Origin: Pseudomonadota bacterium
GTDB taxonomy: Bacteria > Pseudomonadota > Gammaproteobacteria > Enterobacterales > Enterobacteriaceae
Direction: 5' to 3'
Length of the DNA: 6,410 nt
Assembly (NCBI GenBank): GCA_023425455.1
Contig: JAFACP010000092.1
Coordinates: forward strand, 1-6,410
The notes beneath the pieces were generated by a model. That model worked only from the letters and a program-made list of their open reading frames with translations. It was not told the origin of the DNA and made no database searches. The position numbers and the translations under genes are program-made. The number at the start of each line of letters is the position of its first letter. Position 1 is the first letter of the stretch. Shown one piece after another: positions 6,151 to 6,410 of the stretch.

Positions 6151-6410
<260 letters not shown>

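Overview
The window is chromosomal DNA from an enterobacterium in the Escherichia/Salmonella/Klebsiella/Enterobacter group. Every long gene is a close relative of a known enteric gene, in the conserved order mdlA - decR - (cdsH) - cof - ybaE - queC - fadM - ybaV. The gene between decR and cof, a PLP-dependent cysteine desulfhydrase, is absent from this spot in E. coli K-12 but present in Salmonella. This points to a Salmonella-, Klebsiella- or Enterobacter-like host. The genus cannot be fixed from the sequence alone. No IS element, phage gene, CRISPR array, tRNA or rRNA is visible, and no gap between genes exceeds about 170 bases.

Left part (1-2061): the first 129 codons of mdlA (half of the MdlAB ABC exporter) lie on the minus strand, directly downstream of decR, an Lrp/AsnC-family cysteine-responsive regulator. 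decR is divergent from cdsH across a 115-bp AT-rich gap. The gap holds a good sigma-70 promoter for decR and two 15-bp Lrp-like boxes with centres 43 bp apart. One box is a perfect dyad over the predicted decR start point; the other covers the decR -35 element. This looks like a self-contained cysteine-sensing and cysteine-degrading unit.

Middle part (2060-4723): cof (HAD phosphatase, minus strand) converges on cdsH and ends at a strong terminator with a UUCG loop. cof is divergent from ybaE, an SgrR-type regulator that fuses a winged helix to a solute-binding domain. The 102-bp gap between them carries a 6-bp inverted repeat overlapping a possible ybaE promoter.

Right part (4724-6410): queC (7-cyano-7-deazaguanine synthase) follows ybaE on the same strand and converges on fadM (acyl-CoA thioesterase). 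The 166-bp gap between queC and fadM contains a strong hairpin, a second inverted repeat and a possible 17-codon ORF with a good Shine-Dalgarno sequence. fadM has a clear FadR operator over its promoter, and an unexplained perfect palindrome lies just upstream of that. The C-terminal part of ybaV, a ComEA-like helix-hairpin-helix protein, runs off the right edge.

Most of the window is ordinary core genome. The parts most worth a second look are the decR/cdsH control region, the cof/ybaE control region, the fadM upstream palindrome and the queC-fadM gap.
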